From Deltaproteobacteria bacterium (GTDB lineage: Bacteria > Myxococcota_A > Polyangia > Polyangiales > Houyiibacteriaceae), in NCBI GenBank assembly GCA_017644045.1, contig JAEPMI010000003.1, forward strand, positions 248,001-312,000: 64,000 bases of DNA. The letters are read 5' to 3'. Numbering within the stretch: the first letter of the stretch is position 1; each line of letters starts with the position of its first letter. The notes beneath the pieces are model-generated. The model made no database searches and had not been told where the DNA came from. It was given only the letters and a program-made list of their open reading frames with translations. Shown in pieces: positions 18,192 through 26,357 of this stretch. A program made the translations under genes and the position numbers.

Positions 18192-19703
18192 ATGGACGCA
18201 TGGCGCGCACAAATCACCACCTACGGCGGCATCGGCCTGATCGCCGCGCTGGTGCTGATCCTCGTGTCGATCCCGGTCTTGCCGCGCGGCGAGCGCGGCA
18301 AGCTGAAGCTTCCGACCCTGCTCCTCACCATTCACCTCGGGCTGCTCGGGTGTCGCACCCTGGTCTCGGACGACGCGGTCGCGCAGGAGGCGCTCTACGT
18401 CACCTCGACCTTCTTCCTGCTCGCGTCGATCGCGCGGACCACCCACCTCTTCCTGCTCCACTCGCTGGTGAAGCGGATGACCGCCGGGCCGCTGCCGCGG
18501 ATCGTCGGCGACCTCATCCAGGCCATCTTCTTCCTGATGGCGGTCCTGGTGACCATGAGCGCCGCGGGGGTGGAGCTCAGCTCCATCCTGACGACCTCCG
18601 CGCTGCTCACGGCCGTCATCGGTCTCAGCCTGCAGGACACCCTCGGCAACCTCTTCGCCGGTCTGGCGATCCAGCTGCAGCAGCCCTTCCGGGTCGGCGA
18701 CTGGATCCAATGGAACGACGACGAGACCAAGATCGGGCGTGTGACCGAGATGAACTGGCGGGCGGTCACGGTCGTGACCCTCGAGCACGTCGAGATCACG
18801 GTGCCGAACGCGACCCTCGCGAAGGCCGGCCTCAGCAACTTCTCGGCGCCGGCCAAGGAGGCGCGCCGCCAGGTGGTGGTGTGGGCACCGCCGAACCGCT
18901 CGCCCCGCGAGGTGCAGCGCGCGCTGGTGTTGGCGCTGGACGGGGTGAAGGGCGTGCTCACGTCTCCGCGGCCGTCCGCCATCACCCTCGAGTTCACCGA
19001 GCGCGGGGTCGCCTACGCGCTCCGCTACTTCATCCGCGACTTCGAGCGGCGCGACATCATCGCGGGCGAGGTGCGCAACCGCGTCTGGTACGCGCTCGAC
19101 CGGCTGGGTATCCAGATCCCCGCACCGATGCGGACCGTGCACCTCCACGAGGTCACCGAGGAGACCCTCGAGCACGAGGAAGAGCTCCGGGTCGAGCACC
19201 TCGAGGAGGAGCTCCGCGCGGTCGGGTTCCTCGACGTGCTGCCGAGCGAGTCACTGCATCGCCTGGCGGAGAAGGTCGAGGAGCGTCGCTACGCGCCGGG
19301 CGAGCGGATCATCCGCGAGGGCGACGAGGGCGAGGAGCTCTTCATCGTCCGTCACGGTCGGGTCCGGGTCGAGGTCGGCGGTCGGCGCCGCAAGGAGGTC
19401 GCGCGGCTCAGCACCGGTCAGTTCTTCGGCGAGATGTCGCTCATGACCGGAGCGGAACGCCGCGCGTCGGTGTCCGCCATCGACGAGGTCGTGGTGCTGG
19501 TCATCGGCAAGTCCGCGCTCCGGCCGGTGCTCAGCGAGGCACCCGAGCTCGCCGAGCGGATCAGCGAGGCTCTCGCCGCGCGGCAGATGGAGCTCGAAGA
19601 GGCGGATTCGCGCGAGACGCTGACGGAGATGCCGGAGCGGCAGAGCGGGGTGCTCCTCCAGCGCATCAAGCGCTTCTTCTCACTGGGGCAGAACGATGAC
19701 TGA
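18192..19703 (+). CDS. MscS-family channel with C-terminal cyclic-nucleotide-binding domain
   Basis: The 503-residue protein has four N-terminal membrane helices up to about residue 140, the pore-lining helix region (SSILTTSALLTAVIGLSLQD) and the MscS beta domain (LQQPFRVGDWIQW). From about residue 345 there is a cNMP-binding domain: LPSESLHRLAEKVEERRYAPG, IIREGDEGEELFIVRHG, and the phosphate-binding cassette FFGEMSLMTGAERRASVSA. The architecture resembles the bCNG channels, which are gated by cyclic nucleotides rather than only by tension. The cassette keeps the Glu and Arg that contact the ligand. It overlaps the next gene by eight bases. Confidence 0.93.
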   Translation: MDAWRAQITTYGGIGLIAALVLILVSIPVLPRGERGKLKLPTLLLTIHLGLLGCRTLVSDDAVAQEALYVTSTFFLLASIARTTHLFLLHSLVKRMTAGPLPRIVGDLIQAIFFLMAVLVTMSAAGVELSSILTTSALLTAVIGLSLQDTLGNLFAGLAIQLQQPFRVGDWIQWNDDETKIGRVTEMNWRAVTVVTLEHVEITVPNATLAKAGLSNFSAPAKEARRQVVVWAPPNRSPREVQRALVLALDGVKGVLTSPRPSAITLEFTERGVAYALRYFIRDFERRDIIAGEVRNRVWYALDRLGIQIPAPMRTVHLHEVTEETLEHEEELRVEHLEEELRAVGFLDVLPSESLHRLAEKVEERRYAPGERIIREGDEGEELFIVRHGRVRVEVGGRRRKEVARLSTGQFFGEMSLMTGAERRASVSAIDEVVVLVIGKSALRPVLSEAPELAERISEALAARQMELEEADSRETLTEMPERQSGVLLQRIKRFFSLGQNDD

Positions 19704-20544
19704 AGCGACCCGCGTCGGCGTGGTGCAGATGACCTCCAACGACGAGGTCGACCGAAACCTGGACATCGCGGAGCGGCTGGTCCGCCGGGGCGTGAAAGAC
19801 GGATCCCGGCTGCTGGTGCTGCCGGAGTGCTTCGCGTCCCTCGGCCGCGAGGAAGACAAGTTCGCCGTCGCCGAGACCCTCCCGGTGGATGGCTTGGAGC
19901 CGGGGCCGATCCTCGGGCGCTGCATGGACTGGGCGAAGGAGCTCGGGGTCGAGCTGGTCCTCGGCGGCTTCTGGGAGACCGGCCCGGACGAGCGGCACCC
20001 CTACAACGCGTGCCTGCACGTCGACGCGACGGGCGCGCTCCGCGCGGCCTACCGGAAGATCCACCTCTTCGACGTCGACCTGGCCGACGGGACCAAGCTG
20101 CTCGAGTCCGAGACCGTCGGCCGCGGGGACCCGGCGCAGGCGGTCGTGACGGACACGGCGTTCGGGAAGCTCGGGCTCAGCGTCTGCTACGACCTCCGCT
20201 TCCCGCAGCTCTACTTCCGTCTGGTCGACGCCGGCGCGATCGCTCACGCGATCCCCGCGGCCTTCACGCTGCACACCGGCAAGGACCACTGGCACGTGCT
20301 CCAGCGGGCGCGCGCGATCGAGACCCAGAGCTACGTGCTCGCGGCCGCGCAGTTCGGGCGCCACGTCCGGGCCGATGGCACCGGACACCGCGTATCCTAC
20401 GGCCACGCGCTGGTCGTCGACCCCTGGGGCACCGTCCTCGCCGAGTGCGGCGAGGGGGAAGGCGTCGCGATCGCGACCGTCGATCCGGCCGTCGTCGAGC
20501 GGGTGCGCGCCCAGCTCCCGAGCCTGCGCCACCGCAGGCTCTGA
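19696..20544 (+). CDS. Nitrilase-superfamily amidase (Nit1/Nit2 type)
   Basis: The 282-residue cytoplasmic enzyme has the Glu-Lys-Cys triad of the carbon-nitrogen hydrolases: Glu in LLVLPECFAS, Lys in AAYRKIHLFDVD, and Cys in LSVCYDLRFPQLY. The KIHLFDVD and CYDLRFPQLY sequences are those of the Nit1/Nit2 branch, whose members hydrolyse deaminated glutathione or omega-amidase substrates. The length is normal. The ATG lies inside the last codons of the channel gene, so the two proteins are probably made together; any functional link is unknown. It converges with the HupE/UreJ gene, whose stop lies 4 bases away. Confidence 0.92.
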   Translation: MTEATRVGVVQMTSNDEVDRNLDIAERLVRRGVKDGSRLLVLPECFASLGREEDKFAVAETLPVDGLEPGPILGRCMDWAKELGVELVLGGFWETGPDERHPYNACLHVDATGALRAAYRKIHLFDVDLADGTKLLESETVGRGDPAQAVVTDTAFGKLGLSVCYDLRFPQLYFRLVDAGAIAHAIPAAFTLHTGKDHWHVLQRARAIETQSYVLAAAQFGRHVRADGTGHRVSYGHALVVDPWGTVLAECGEGEGVAIATVDPAVVERVRAQLPSLRHRRL

Positions 20545-20547
20545 CGG

Positions 20548-21471
20548 TCAGAGCGCGGCGACCAGTGGCGCGAGGCGCACGAGGAGCCAGTGCGTGCCTG
20601 CGATGCCGGCTCCGTAGGCGACCCATCGGTCGAGCGTGATCTCGCGGCGCCGAAGGGCGTGGAGCACCACTCCGACGACCGCGACGAAGACGAGCTGACC
20701 GAGCTCGACGCCCACGTGGAACGAGAGCAGGGCGGTGGACAGGTCGGGTCTCGGAACGCCGGCGTCGAGGAGCACGCCCGCGAAGCCGAAGCCGTGCAGG
20801 AGGCCGAAGACGAACGCGATCGCGATCGGGTGGCGGAGCGACCAGCTGTCGGTTCGGCCTCTCGCCACCTCGAGCGCGAGCACCACGATGCTCAGCGCGA
20901 TGATCGGCTCGACCGCCGCCGACGCGGGGCGAACCAGACCGGTGACCGCGAGCGCCAGCGTCAGCCCGTGAGCGAGCGTGAAGCCGGTCACGGTGAGGGC
21001 AGTGCGCTTTGGCGTGCGGACGACCAGCACGAGGAGCGCGAGGAAGAGCAGGTGGTCCCAGCCGAGGAAGATGTGCTCCCAGCCGAGCGTCAGGTAGCTC
21101 GTGGCGGTCTCCCAGGTGCTCGGCTCGGTGGGGATCGCGACGCGTCCGTTGCCGGGCGGCACCGCGAGCGTCGCGCGGCGCCCGCTTCGCCAACGGACCT
21201 GAATCACCGTGGTGACCGCCGGGGCGACCTCGCCATAGTCCACGACGAGCGCGCTCGGGTCGCCCTCGCAGCGCTGGACGAGGTCTGCGCTCTCGCAGCC
21301 TTCGAGGGTCAGCGCCGGCTCCGGCTGACCAGGTGGTGCCCAGGTTCGCACCATCCAGCGGTCGGGATGCGTTTCGTCGAGGTGGACCGCGAGCGGACGC
21401 GCGTCGTGTGCGGCCGCGGAGAGGCTCGGGAGCGTGGCGGCGATCAGAACACCGAGGAGGATCGCCCTCAC
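20548..21471 (-). CDS. HupE/UreJ-type membrane protein
   Basis: The 307-residue protein has a signal peptide (LIAATLPSLSAAAHDARP), a beta-rich extracytoplasmic domain to about residue 125, and seven membrane helices. The helical part has the HupE/UreJ_2 hallmarks LTLGWEHIFLGWDHLLFLLAL-like at residues 128-146, FTLAHGLTLALAVTG, LLHGFGFAGVL and FHVGVELGQLVFVA. The conserved histidines suggest a role in metal (Ni/Co/Cu) movement, as for the urease and hydrogenase accessory proteins, but no urease or hydrogenase gene lies nearby. Its ATG overlaps the stop of the parvulin gene upstream. Confidence 0.9.
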   Translation of the reverse strand: MRAILLGVLIAATLPSLSAAAHDARPLAVHLDETHPDRWMVRTWAPPGQPEPALTLEGCESADLVQRCEGDPSALVVDYGEVAPAVTTVIQVRWRSGRRATLAVPPGNGRVAIPTEPSTWETATSYLTLGWEHIFLGWDHLLFLALLVLVVRTPKRTALTVTGFTLAHGLTLALAVTGLVRPASAAVEPIIALSIVVLALEVARGRTDSWSLRHPIAIAFVFGLLHGFGFAGVLLDAGVPRPDLSTALLSFHVGVELGQLVFVAVVGVVLHALRRREITLDRWVAYGAGIAGTHWLLVRLAPLVAAL

Positions 21472-22316
21472 CGCTCGAGCTCCACGCGCACCTCGTAGCG
21501 ATCGACCAGCGCGTCGACGGCGGCGTCGCCGGTGACCTCGTCGAGCTCGGAGCGGACCTCGGCTTCGATCCGTCCACGCACGTCCTCGAAGGCTGGCAGG
21601 TCACCGGCTTGCTCCTCCGTGACTTGGACGAGATGCGCGCCGAAGCTCGAGCGAAGCGGGCCCTGCCAGTCCGGCTGCGCCGGCAGCTCGAAGATGGCGG
21701 CCGCGAGCTCCGGCCCCAGCTGACTGGCCAGGGTGCGTTCGGTGACCGCCTCGAAGGTGCTGCCGGGCTCGAAGAGGTCGCCCTGCGGCTCGGTCTCCTC
21801 GACCGCCTGTCGAGCGTGCTCCATGGCGGCGGCGAACCCGGCCTCCGAGCGATCCTCGGGCGCGAAGAAGACGAGCCGAAGCGTGCGCGATGGAGCGAGT
21901 CGCCAGCGCTCACCTTCGGCCTCGAAGCGCTCGCGCAGCGAGTCCTCGTCGAGCGGTTGGTCCGCGCCCGCGAGCCCTCGCGTCATCAGCTCCATGCTCT
22001 GACCCAGGCGGCGCCGGACGACGTAGTCCTCTTCGTCGAGGCCCACCCGGAGCGCTTCGCGGTAGAGCGCCTCCTCCCGAACGTACGAGTCGATGAGCGC
22101 CTGCCGTTCGTCGTCGCTCATCGCGTCCAGCGTCGCCTCGGCCTCGCCCTCCCGGTAGCGACCCTGGCGCGCCTGCACCGTTCTCAGGAGGACCGCTCGG
22201 TCGACGACGATCACCTCGGGCGGCGGTTCCTCGTCGCCGACGGCGTGCTGCAGCAGGGCGATCGCGACCGCCCCGACCACGAAGTGGAGCAGTGGCTCGC
22301 GGAGCACGGAGCGCAT
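21468..22316 (-). CDS. Membrane-anchored parvulin-type peptidyl-prolyl isomerase
   Basis: The 282-residue product starts with one membrane helix (LLHFVVGAVAIALLQHA) that keeps it at the periplasmic face. A SurA/PpiD-like chaperone region follows (DERQALIDSYVREEALYREA), then a PpiC-type rotamase region with LGPELAAAIFELP and SSFGAHLVQVTEEQAGDLPA, whose FGAHLV corresponds to the usual YGYHII/V motif. The ATG is taken where the membrane helix begins and where TGATG couples it to the DUF3604 gene. Parvulin and HupE/UreJ genes beside DUF3604 genes seem to be a recurring set. Confidence 0.88.
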   Translation of the reverse strand: MRSVLREPLLHFVVGAVAIALLQHAVGDEEPPPEVIVVDRAVLLRTVQARQGRYREGEAEATLDAMSDDERQALIDSYVREEALYREALRVGLDEEDYVVRRRLGQSMELMTRGLAGADQPLDEDSLRERFEAEGERWRLAPSRTLRLVFFAPEDRSEAGFAAAMEHARQAVEETEPQGDLFEPGSTFEAVTERTLASQLGPELAAAIFELPAQPDWQGPLRSSFGAHLVQVTEEQAGDLPAFEDVRGRIEAEVRSELDEVTGDAAVDALVDRYEVRVELER

Positions 22317-24394
22317 CAGGTGGCCTGCTGGGTCTCGCCGGTCACCCAGTCGGGCGGCACGTACCAGATCGGCGAGCTCCAGGCGCGCTCGCGAATGTCC
22401 GGCTGCACCACGTCCTGCGCACAACACGGGTCGGTGCTGCCGGGCTCGCAGCGTGCGCCGAAACAGCGCGGCTCGTGGAGGCCCATTCGTCGGTGGCAGC
22501 AGGCCGTGTCGATGGGACGCGGGCTGGGGCTGTTGCAGTCGAACTCCTGCGCGACACAGACCCGTGTGGTCCAACGGCAGGTGGGCACCTCGATCGCGCG
22601 GATGTAGTAGAAGGCCGGCCGGGTGGGGTCGAAGTCGTCGTCCTCCCACCGTGCGCAGAGCGCGTGCGCGCCCTCCGAGCCGAGCGCGCAGTTGGTCGGG
22701 TTGAGCGTGCCGCGCTCCCGGTCACCGGCGAGCAAGTGGGTGGTGACCTGCAGCGTGTCCCGCTCGTCGAGCCAGCCCTTCACCAGCTCGAGGTGCTGGA
22801 GCGGGGAGCCGGGGTAGGCGCCGGTGCCCGGATCGTGGACCGCGGAGGCGACGAAGGTGGGGTGCGCGATCGCTTCGGGTCGCTGGGGAAGCGTGCCGCC
22901 CATCGGCACCCCGCGGTCGTAGCCGGTTCGAGCGCGCTCGGTGGCGTCGCCACCACACCAGCCGTCGAAGGTGTCCCAGCCGCCGAAGAGGCGAACGGGG
23001 ATGCGCGGTCCCGAGGTCGCGAAGGTCTCCTTGTGCTTCAGGGCGCGGAAGATGGCTTCGCGGCTGTTCTCTTCGGCCCACACGCCGGCGAGACCGCCCG
23101 GACCGAAGTAGATCCGATCGGGGAGCGGTCCGCCGCCCGACTCGCCCGCGCCGCCGCCGCCCATGAAGAGGGCTTCGTGCACCTGACCGGCGAGGCCGAG
23201 GTGATTGTCCGTGCTGGCGACCAGCCCGTATGCGAAGGGGTTCACGCCGCTCTGCCGCTGGCGCCACATGCCCTGGCCGAACGCATCGCGGACGAAGTCG
23301 TGGGGGCTCAGCTCGTCCGGGCGGTCGACCTTCGCGGAGCGGAGGTTGTTGTACGGGGTGATCTCGAAGTCGCAGAGCTCGTCGCTCGAGCTCGCCCCGG
23401 GAAGACACTCGCTCGAGCCCTTGTGCTGGTAGATCTCGAAGAGTCGCTCGAGATCCGAGCGGCGTCGGTCGTCCTCCGCCGTGTAGGGCGCCCTCGAGCC
23501 CGGCGGCGCTTCCGCGAACATCAACCCCGACGAGAGGTTCGAGTTGTGCGGGATGACCAACACGTCGCACCCGTCGTCGCCGGCTCGGCAGTGGCTCTCG
23601 AGCCGCTCCCAGAAGACTCGCAGGTCCTGCGTGTGGAAGTAGTCGATGGGCCGCTCGGGCACGATGCCGTTCCGGAAGATGACGTTGCGGTGCATGTTCG
23701 CGACGTTGCCGAGCACACCGGTGAAGGGGTTCGCCGTGTACTCGTATCCGACGAAGGTGGTGAACTCGCAGTCCGGGGTGCGGTCGAGGTGACGCTCCGC
23801 GGCGTTCTGGGTGTCGATCCACAGGTCGCGGTAGTACTCGTCGCAGTCGACGCCGCCCCTCCCGCACGCCATGTGTCGTTTCAGTCGGCGACCGCGCTGG
23901 GCCGTCTGCATGTTCAGCAGCCCGAAGGCCCAGCTGCCGCCACCGCGGAACATCTTGCAGCCGCGGCGATGGTAGGCGTTCGAGTCCGGGTCGGCGCACG
24001 CACCGACGAAGCCCATGAACTCGGCGTGGTCGGTGACCGCTGCGAAGTCGAGGGGCCGGTCGATCTGGACGGTGCGGGTCGGCTGGCCGTCGCCGTCGAG
24101 CGGGCCGACCCGGATGGCCTCGCCTCGGGCGAAGCGATAGGCGTCGTCCGGCGTGGCGCGGTTGCCCTGGAGGTTGGCGTCGAGCGAGTAGCGGGTGTGG
24201 ACGTGGAGCTCACCGAAGAAGGCGCGGCGCTCGGGCGTGAACTCCCGGCACTCGCCGAAGGGCTCGAGGTGTGGCTCGTGCTCGAGCTCGGTGTGGCGCG
24301 GCTCGCTCAGGTTCTGACGGTCGGCTCCGAAGACCCCGCACGCTCCGAGCGCCAGGAGGGTCACGACCCAGCGGGGCGAGGAGGGGAGCCGCAT
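22316..24394 (-). CDS. DUF3604 lipoprotein (PHP-type metal-dependent hydrolase-like)
   Basis: The 692-residue protein has the signal MRLPSSPRWVVTLLALGACG with lipobox LGAC. The mature part opens with FFGELHVHTRYSLDAN near residue 55, the DUF3604 signature that resembles the HxH metal site of PHP phosphoesterases, followed by FAAVTDHAEFMGFVG. Further conserved blocks are DVLVIPHNSNLSSG, GLVASTDNHLGLAGQVHEA and, near the end, YYIRAIEVPTCRW. The last 80 residues are cysteine-rich. An in-frame opening extends 144 codons upstream, but the ATG at 24394 carries the lipobox and a TAGGCT box seven bases before it. The substrate is not known. Confidence 0.92.
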   Translation of the reverse strand: MRLPSSPRWVVTLLALGACGVFGADRQNLSEPRHTELEHEPHLEPFGECREFTPERRAFFGELHVHTRYSLDANLQGNRATPDDAYRFARGEAIRVGPLDGDGQPTRTVQIDRPLDFAAVTDHAEFMGFVGACADPDSNAYHRRGCKMFRGGGSWAFGLLNMQTAQRGRRLKRHMACGRGGVDCDEYYRDLWIDTQNAAERHLDRTPDCEFTTFVGYEYTANPFTGVLGNVANMHRNVIFRNGIVPERPIDYFHTQDLRVFWERLESHCRAGDDGCDVLVIPHNSNLSSGLMFAEAPPGSRAPYTAEDDRRRSDLERLFEIYQHKGSSECLPGASSSDELCDFEITPYNNLRSAKVDRPDELSPHDFVRDAFGQGMWRQRQSGVNPFAYGLVASTDNHLGLAGQVHEALFMGGGGAGESGGGPLPDRIYFGPGGLAGVWAEENSREAIFRALKHKETFATSGPRIPVRLFGGWDTFDGWCGGDATERARTGYDRGVPMGGTLPQRPEAIAHPTFVASAVHDPGTGAYPGSPLQHLELVKGWLDERDTLQVTTHLLAGDRERGTLNPTNCALGSEGAHALCARWEDDDFDPTRPAFYYIRAIEVPTCRWTTRVCVAQEFDCNSPSPRPIDTACCHRRMGLHEPRCFGARCEPGSTDPCCAQDVVQPDIRERAWSSPIWYVPPDWVTGETQQAT

Positions 24395-24401
24395 GGCGGG
24401 G

Positions 24402-24407
24402 AGCCTA
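24402..24407 (-). promoter_or_regulatory. TAGGCT -10-like box for the DUF3604 operon
   Basis: On the minus strand TAGGCT is followed by seven bases (CCCCGCC) and the ATG at 24394, with no Shine-Dalgarno sequence. Confidence 0.4.
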
Positions 24408-24476
24408 ACTCGAAGGCTGGAGTGACGAATCAGAAGATGTCGTAGCGAACGATCGATCGCGAAGTCCCATCCGGGG

Positions 24477-24754
24477 CTACCCGATCGCGATCGGCAATGG
24501 CCGCCCGGGGTCCAGGATCTCCGTCTGACCTCGACTTCGCCACGAGCGAGCCCGGTGAGCACCAGGTCCACCGCCACCCGTGCGCGCGCGTCGTGGTCGG
24601 CGAAGGAAGACCAGCGAGCGGAGGCGAGCTTCAGCCGAATCGTCTCCGCGTGTTCGGCGCCTTCGGTCTCGTCGGCGCGTTCCTCGACGGCCGGGGATGG
24701 ATTCGTACAGCCGATGGCCGCGAAGAGGGCGGCGACGATGCCCGGTTTGGCCAT
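24477..24754 (-). pseudogene. Possible frameshifted small lipoprotein
   Basis: A lipoprotein start (MAKPGIVAALFAAIGC, lipobox AIGC) opens at 24754 and runs through plausible coding sequence to VDLVLTGLARGEVEV. After that the same frame turns arginine-rich (RRRSWTPGGHCRSRSG) and continues without a stop into the DUF3604 gene. One alternative frame instead reads TEILDPGRPLPIAIG and stops at 24477. A one-base frameshift near 24520 would join the two good halves into a protein of about 92 residues. It may be a sequencing error, a decayed gene, or an overlong N-terminus of DUF3604; the first two are more likely. Confidence 0.4.
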
Positions 24755-25089
24755 CCGTGATGGAGACCACCGTCTGGCTTCGACGACGGCAGCGACGCTC
24801 TCTCGGCACGATTCCAGTCCGACCATCCGGCCCGTTCGCGACTCAACGCGGCGGATGGACGTCCCTCAACAGAAGTTCCGTGCGCATACAGTCCCCGGTC
24901 TTCGTGCATCCGATGGTGAGGTGCCCGTTTCGTTGGCAGAGAGCGTCGTTCACGGCCGAGAGGTGCATGTGTTGTGGTCGTTGAGTGTGTCACGAACATC
25001 TTTTGAGTCATGCGACCGCGTCGACTCATGTGGGTCCATGAGCGCGAATGTGGCACGCAGCTTTACACCCCAGAGGTTCGCGTTCGACC
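24755..25089. other. Divergent intergenic region, no gene seen
   Basis: This gap separates the minus-strand lipoprotein start from the sigma-factor operon. Frames here are short and arginine-rich. A weak dyad GAGTC / GACTC lies around 25004-25027. No typical -35/-10 pair or ECF-type GGAAC/CGTC pair at proper spacing was found. Confidence 0.4.
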
Positions 25090-25095
25090 TATCAT
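25090..25095 (+). promoter_or_regulatory. TATCAT -10-like box for the ECF-kinase operon
   Basis: TATCAT stands six bases before the GTG at 25102, again without a ribosome-binding site. If used, it is the head promoter of the ten-gene operon. Confidence 0.4.
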
Positions 25096-25101
25096 GACGA
25101 G

Positions 25102-25737
25102 GTGGCGCTCGCCCCCGACGGGGCGGCCCCTACTGGTGACATGTTTTTTTGGACGAGCGCGAAGGATTTGCAGCCCTCGGGCAATGAGAAGGGCATCGAC
25201 ACCCAACCGCCACTCGCCCCAGCGACCCCTCCCTCGCACCTCAGCGCTGGTCAGCTCTTTCGTGAGGAAGCCGTGTACGTCGCGCGCTTCCTGCACCGGC
25301 TCGGCTTTGCCGACGCCGACGTGGCCGACCTCACTCAGACCGTCTTCCTCATCGCGCATCAGAAGGGCGGGTTCTCCGTGCGCGGACCCAGCCCGCGCTC
25401 GTGGCTCTACTCGATCGCCTTCCGCGTCGCCGCGACGGAGCGCCGGAACCGGCGGCGACGGCCGAGCGGCAACTTCGACCTCACGGAGCTCACCGACCCG
25501 CGCGACCCCGAGACCAGCCTCCAGCAGCGACGAAGCCTGCGGCGCGTGCAGCGGTGCCTCGCGAAGCTCGACATGCCGCACCAGGCCACCTTCGTCCTCT
25601 ACGAGGTGGAAGGGCTGTCGGGGCCGGAGATCGCAGAGGCGCTCGGCGTTCCGGTCGGCACGGTCTACCGCCGCATCCACGTGGCGCGGCAGAGGTTCGC
25701 GGCAGCGTATGCCGAGGAGCGTGACAGCGATGAGTGA
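25102..25737 (+). CDS. ECF-type RNA polymerase sigma factor heading the operon
   Basis: The 211-residue product (from GTG 25102; an ATG at 25141 would give 198 residues) has sigma region 2 (VYVARFLHRLGFADADVADL, TQTVFLIAH, SPRSWLYSIAFRVAATERRN) and region 4 (LSGPEIAEALGVPVGTVYRR). The region 2.1 part is less canonical than in the sigma factor at 6553. It overlaps a 59-residue gene and is followed by a receiver protein and a Ser/Thr kinase, so its control may be by phosphorylation or protein binding rather than by a membrane anti-sigma factor; this is inference. Confidence 0.85.
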   Translation: MALAPDGAAPTGDMFFWTSAKDLQPSGNEKGIDTQPPLAPATPPSHLSAGQLFREEAVYVARFLHRLGFADADVADLTQTVFLIAHQKGGFSVRGPSPRSWLYSIAFRVAATERRNRRRRPSGNFDLTELTDPRDPETSLQQRRSLRRVQRCLAKLDMPHQATFVLYEVEGLSGPEIAEALGVPVGTVYRRIHVARQRFAAAYAEERDSDE

Positions 25738-25909
25738 ACCGATTCCGAAGCGGCTCGTCGACGATCCGGAGACCGATCCGGACATGAAACGAGACCTGCG
25801 CAACTCGAGCGAGGTCCGATTGCCTGCGGACCTACAAGAGGTGCTCGAGCGGATCGAGCGCGAGGCGTGGAACGAGGAAGAAGAGGATGCACCCAAGCAC
25901 TCCGCCTGA
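25730..25909 (+). CDS. 59-residue acidic protein, possible sigma regulator
   Basis: The gene starts with ATG inside the last codons of the sigma gene (eight-base overlap) and ends 23 bases inside the receiver gene. The product, beginning MSEPIPKRLVDDPETD and ending in EEEEDAPKHSA, is acidic, has no signal or membrane segment, and is predicted helical in its second half (LPADLQEVLERIEREAW). No family was recognised. Its place between a sigma factor and a receiver suggests a small sigma-binding or adaptor protein, but nothing in the sequence proves this. Base composition and overlap on both sides support a real gene. Confidence 0.65.
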   Translation: MSEPIPKRLVDDPETDPDMKRDLRNSSEVRLPADLQEVLERIEREAWNEEEEDAPKHSA

Positions 25910-26351
25910 CTCGTTCGACCACGTCACCATCGTGGACGACGACCCGCGCATGCTCCGCGCTGCGACGATCGCGCTGCGGGCCTACCTGCCCGACACCATC
26001 GTGGATGCGTTCACGGATCCACACCAAGCGTTCCTGAACACCATCGCGACCCGTCCCGGGGTCGTGGTGACCGACTACCACATGAGCACCTGCACCGGTG
26101 CGGAGCTCGCCCGCGCCCTCCGGTCCGTGCTCCACGAGAGATGTCCGGAGCTCGTGCTGGTGACGGGCGATTCCCGCATTCCCCGCTTCGAGCGCCGACT
26201 CTTCGACGGCGTCTACACGAAGCCCATCTCTCCTTTCGACCTCGCGGAGCACATCGGTGCTGCGCTCGGTCGCCGGGTCTCCGGAATTCGCCTCGCCGGT
26301 GAGGTGGCCGAAGCACCACCCCCAACCCTCAGCCTGGCGACGGGAGAGTGA
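25887..26351 (+). CDS. Stand-alone response-regulator receiver protein
   Basis: The 154-residue protein is one REC domain with no output domain. The acidic pocket is Asp-Asp-Asp in TIVDDDPRML (about residues 17-19), the phospho-acceptor is the Asp of VVVTDYHMST (about 58), the switch Thr lies in LVLVTGDSR, and the conserved Lys is in YTKPISPFDLAEH. All are present, so it should be phosphorylated by a histidine kinase, none of which is encoded nearby. A 30-residue unstructured tail follows. It overlaps the 59-residue gene and lies six bases before the kinase gene. Confidence 0.9.
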   Translation: MHPSTPPDSFDHVTIVDDDPRMLRAATIALRAYLPDTIVDAFTDPHQAFLNTIATRPGVVVTDYHMSTCTGAELARALRSVLHERCPELVLVTGDSRIPRFERRLFDGVYTKPISPFDLAEHIGAALGRRVSGIRLAGEVAEAPPPTLSLATGE

Positions 26352-26357
26352 CGGCGC

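Noticed and set aside
25010-25909. One 299-codon plus-strand protein covering the sigma gene
   Set aside because: Only its last 59 codons look coding; the rest is a shifted frame of the sigma factor.
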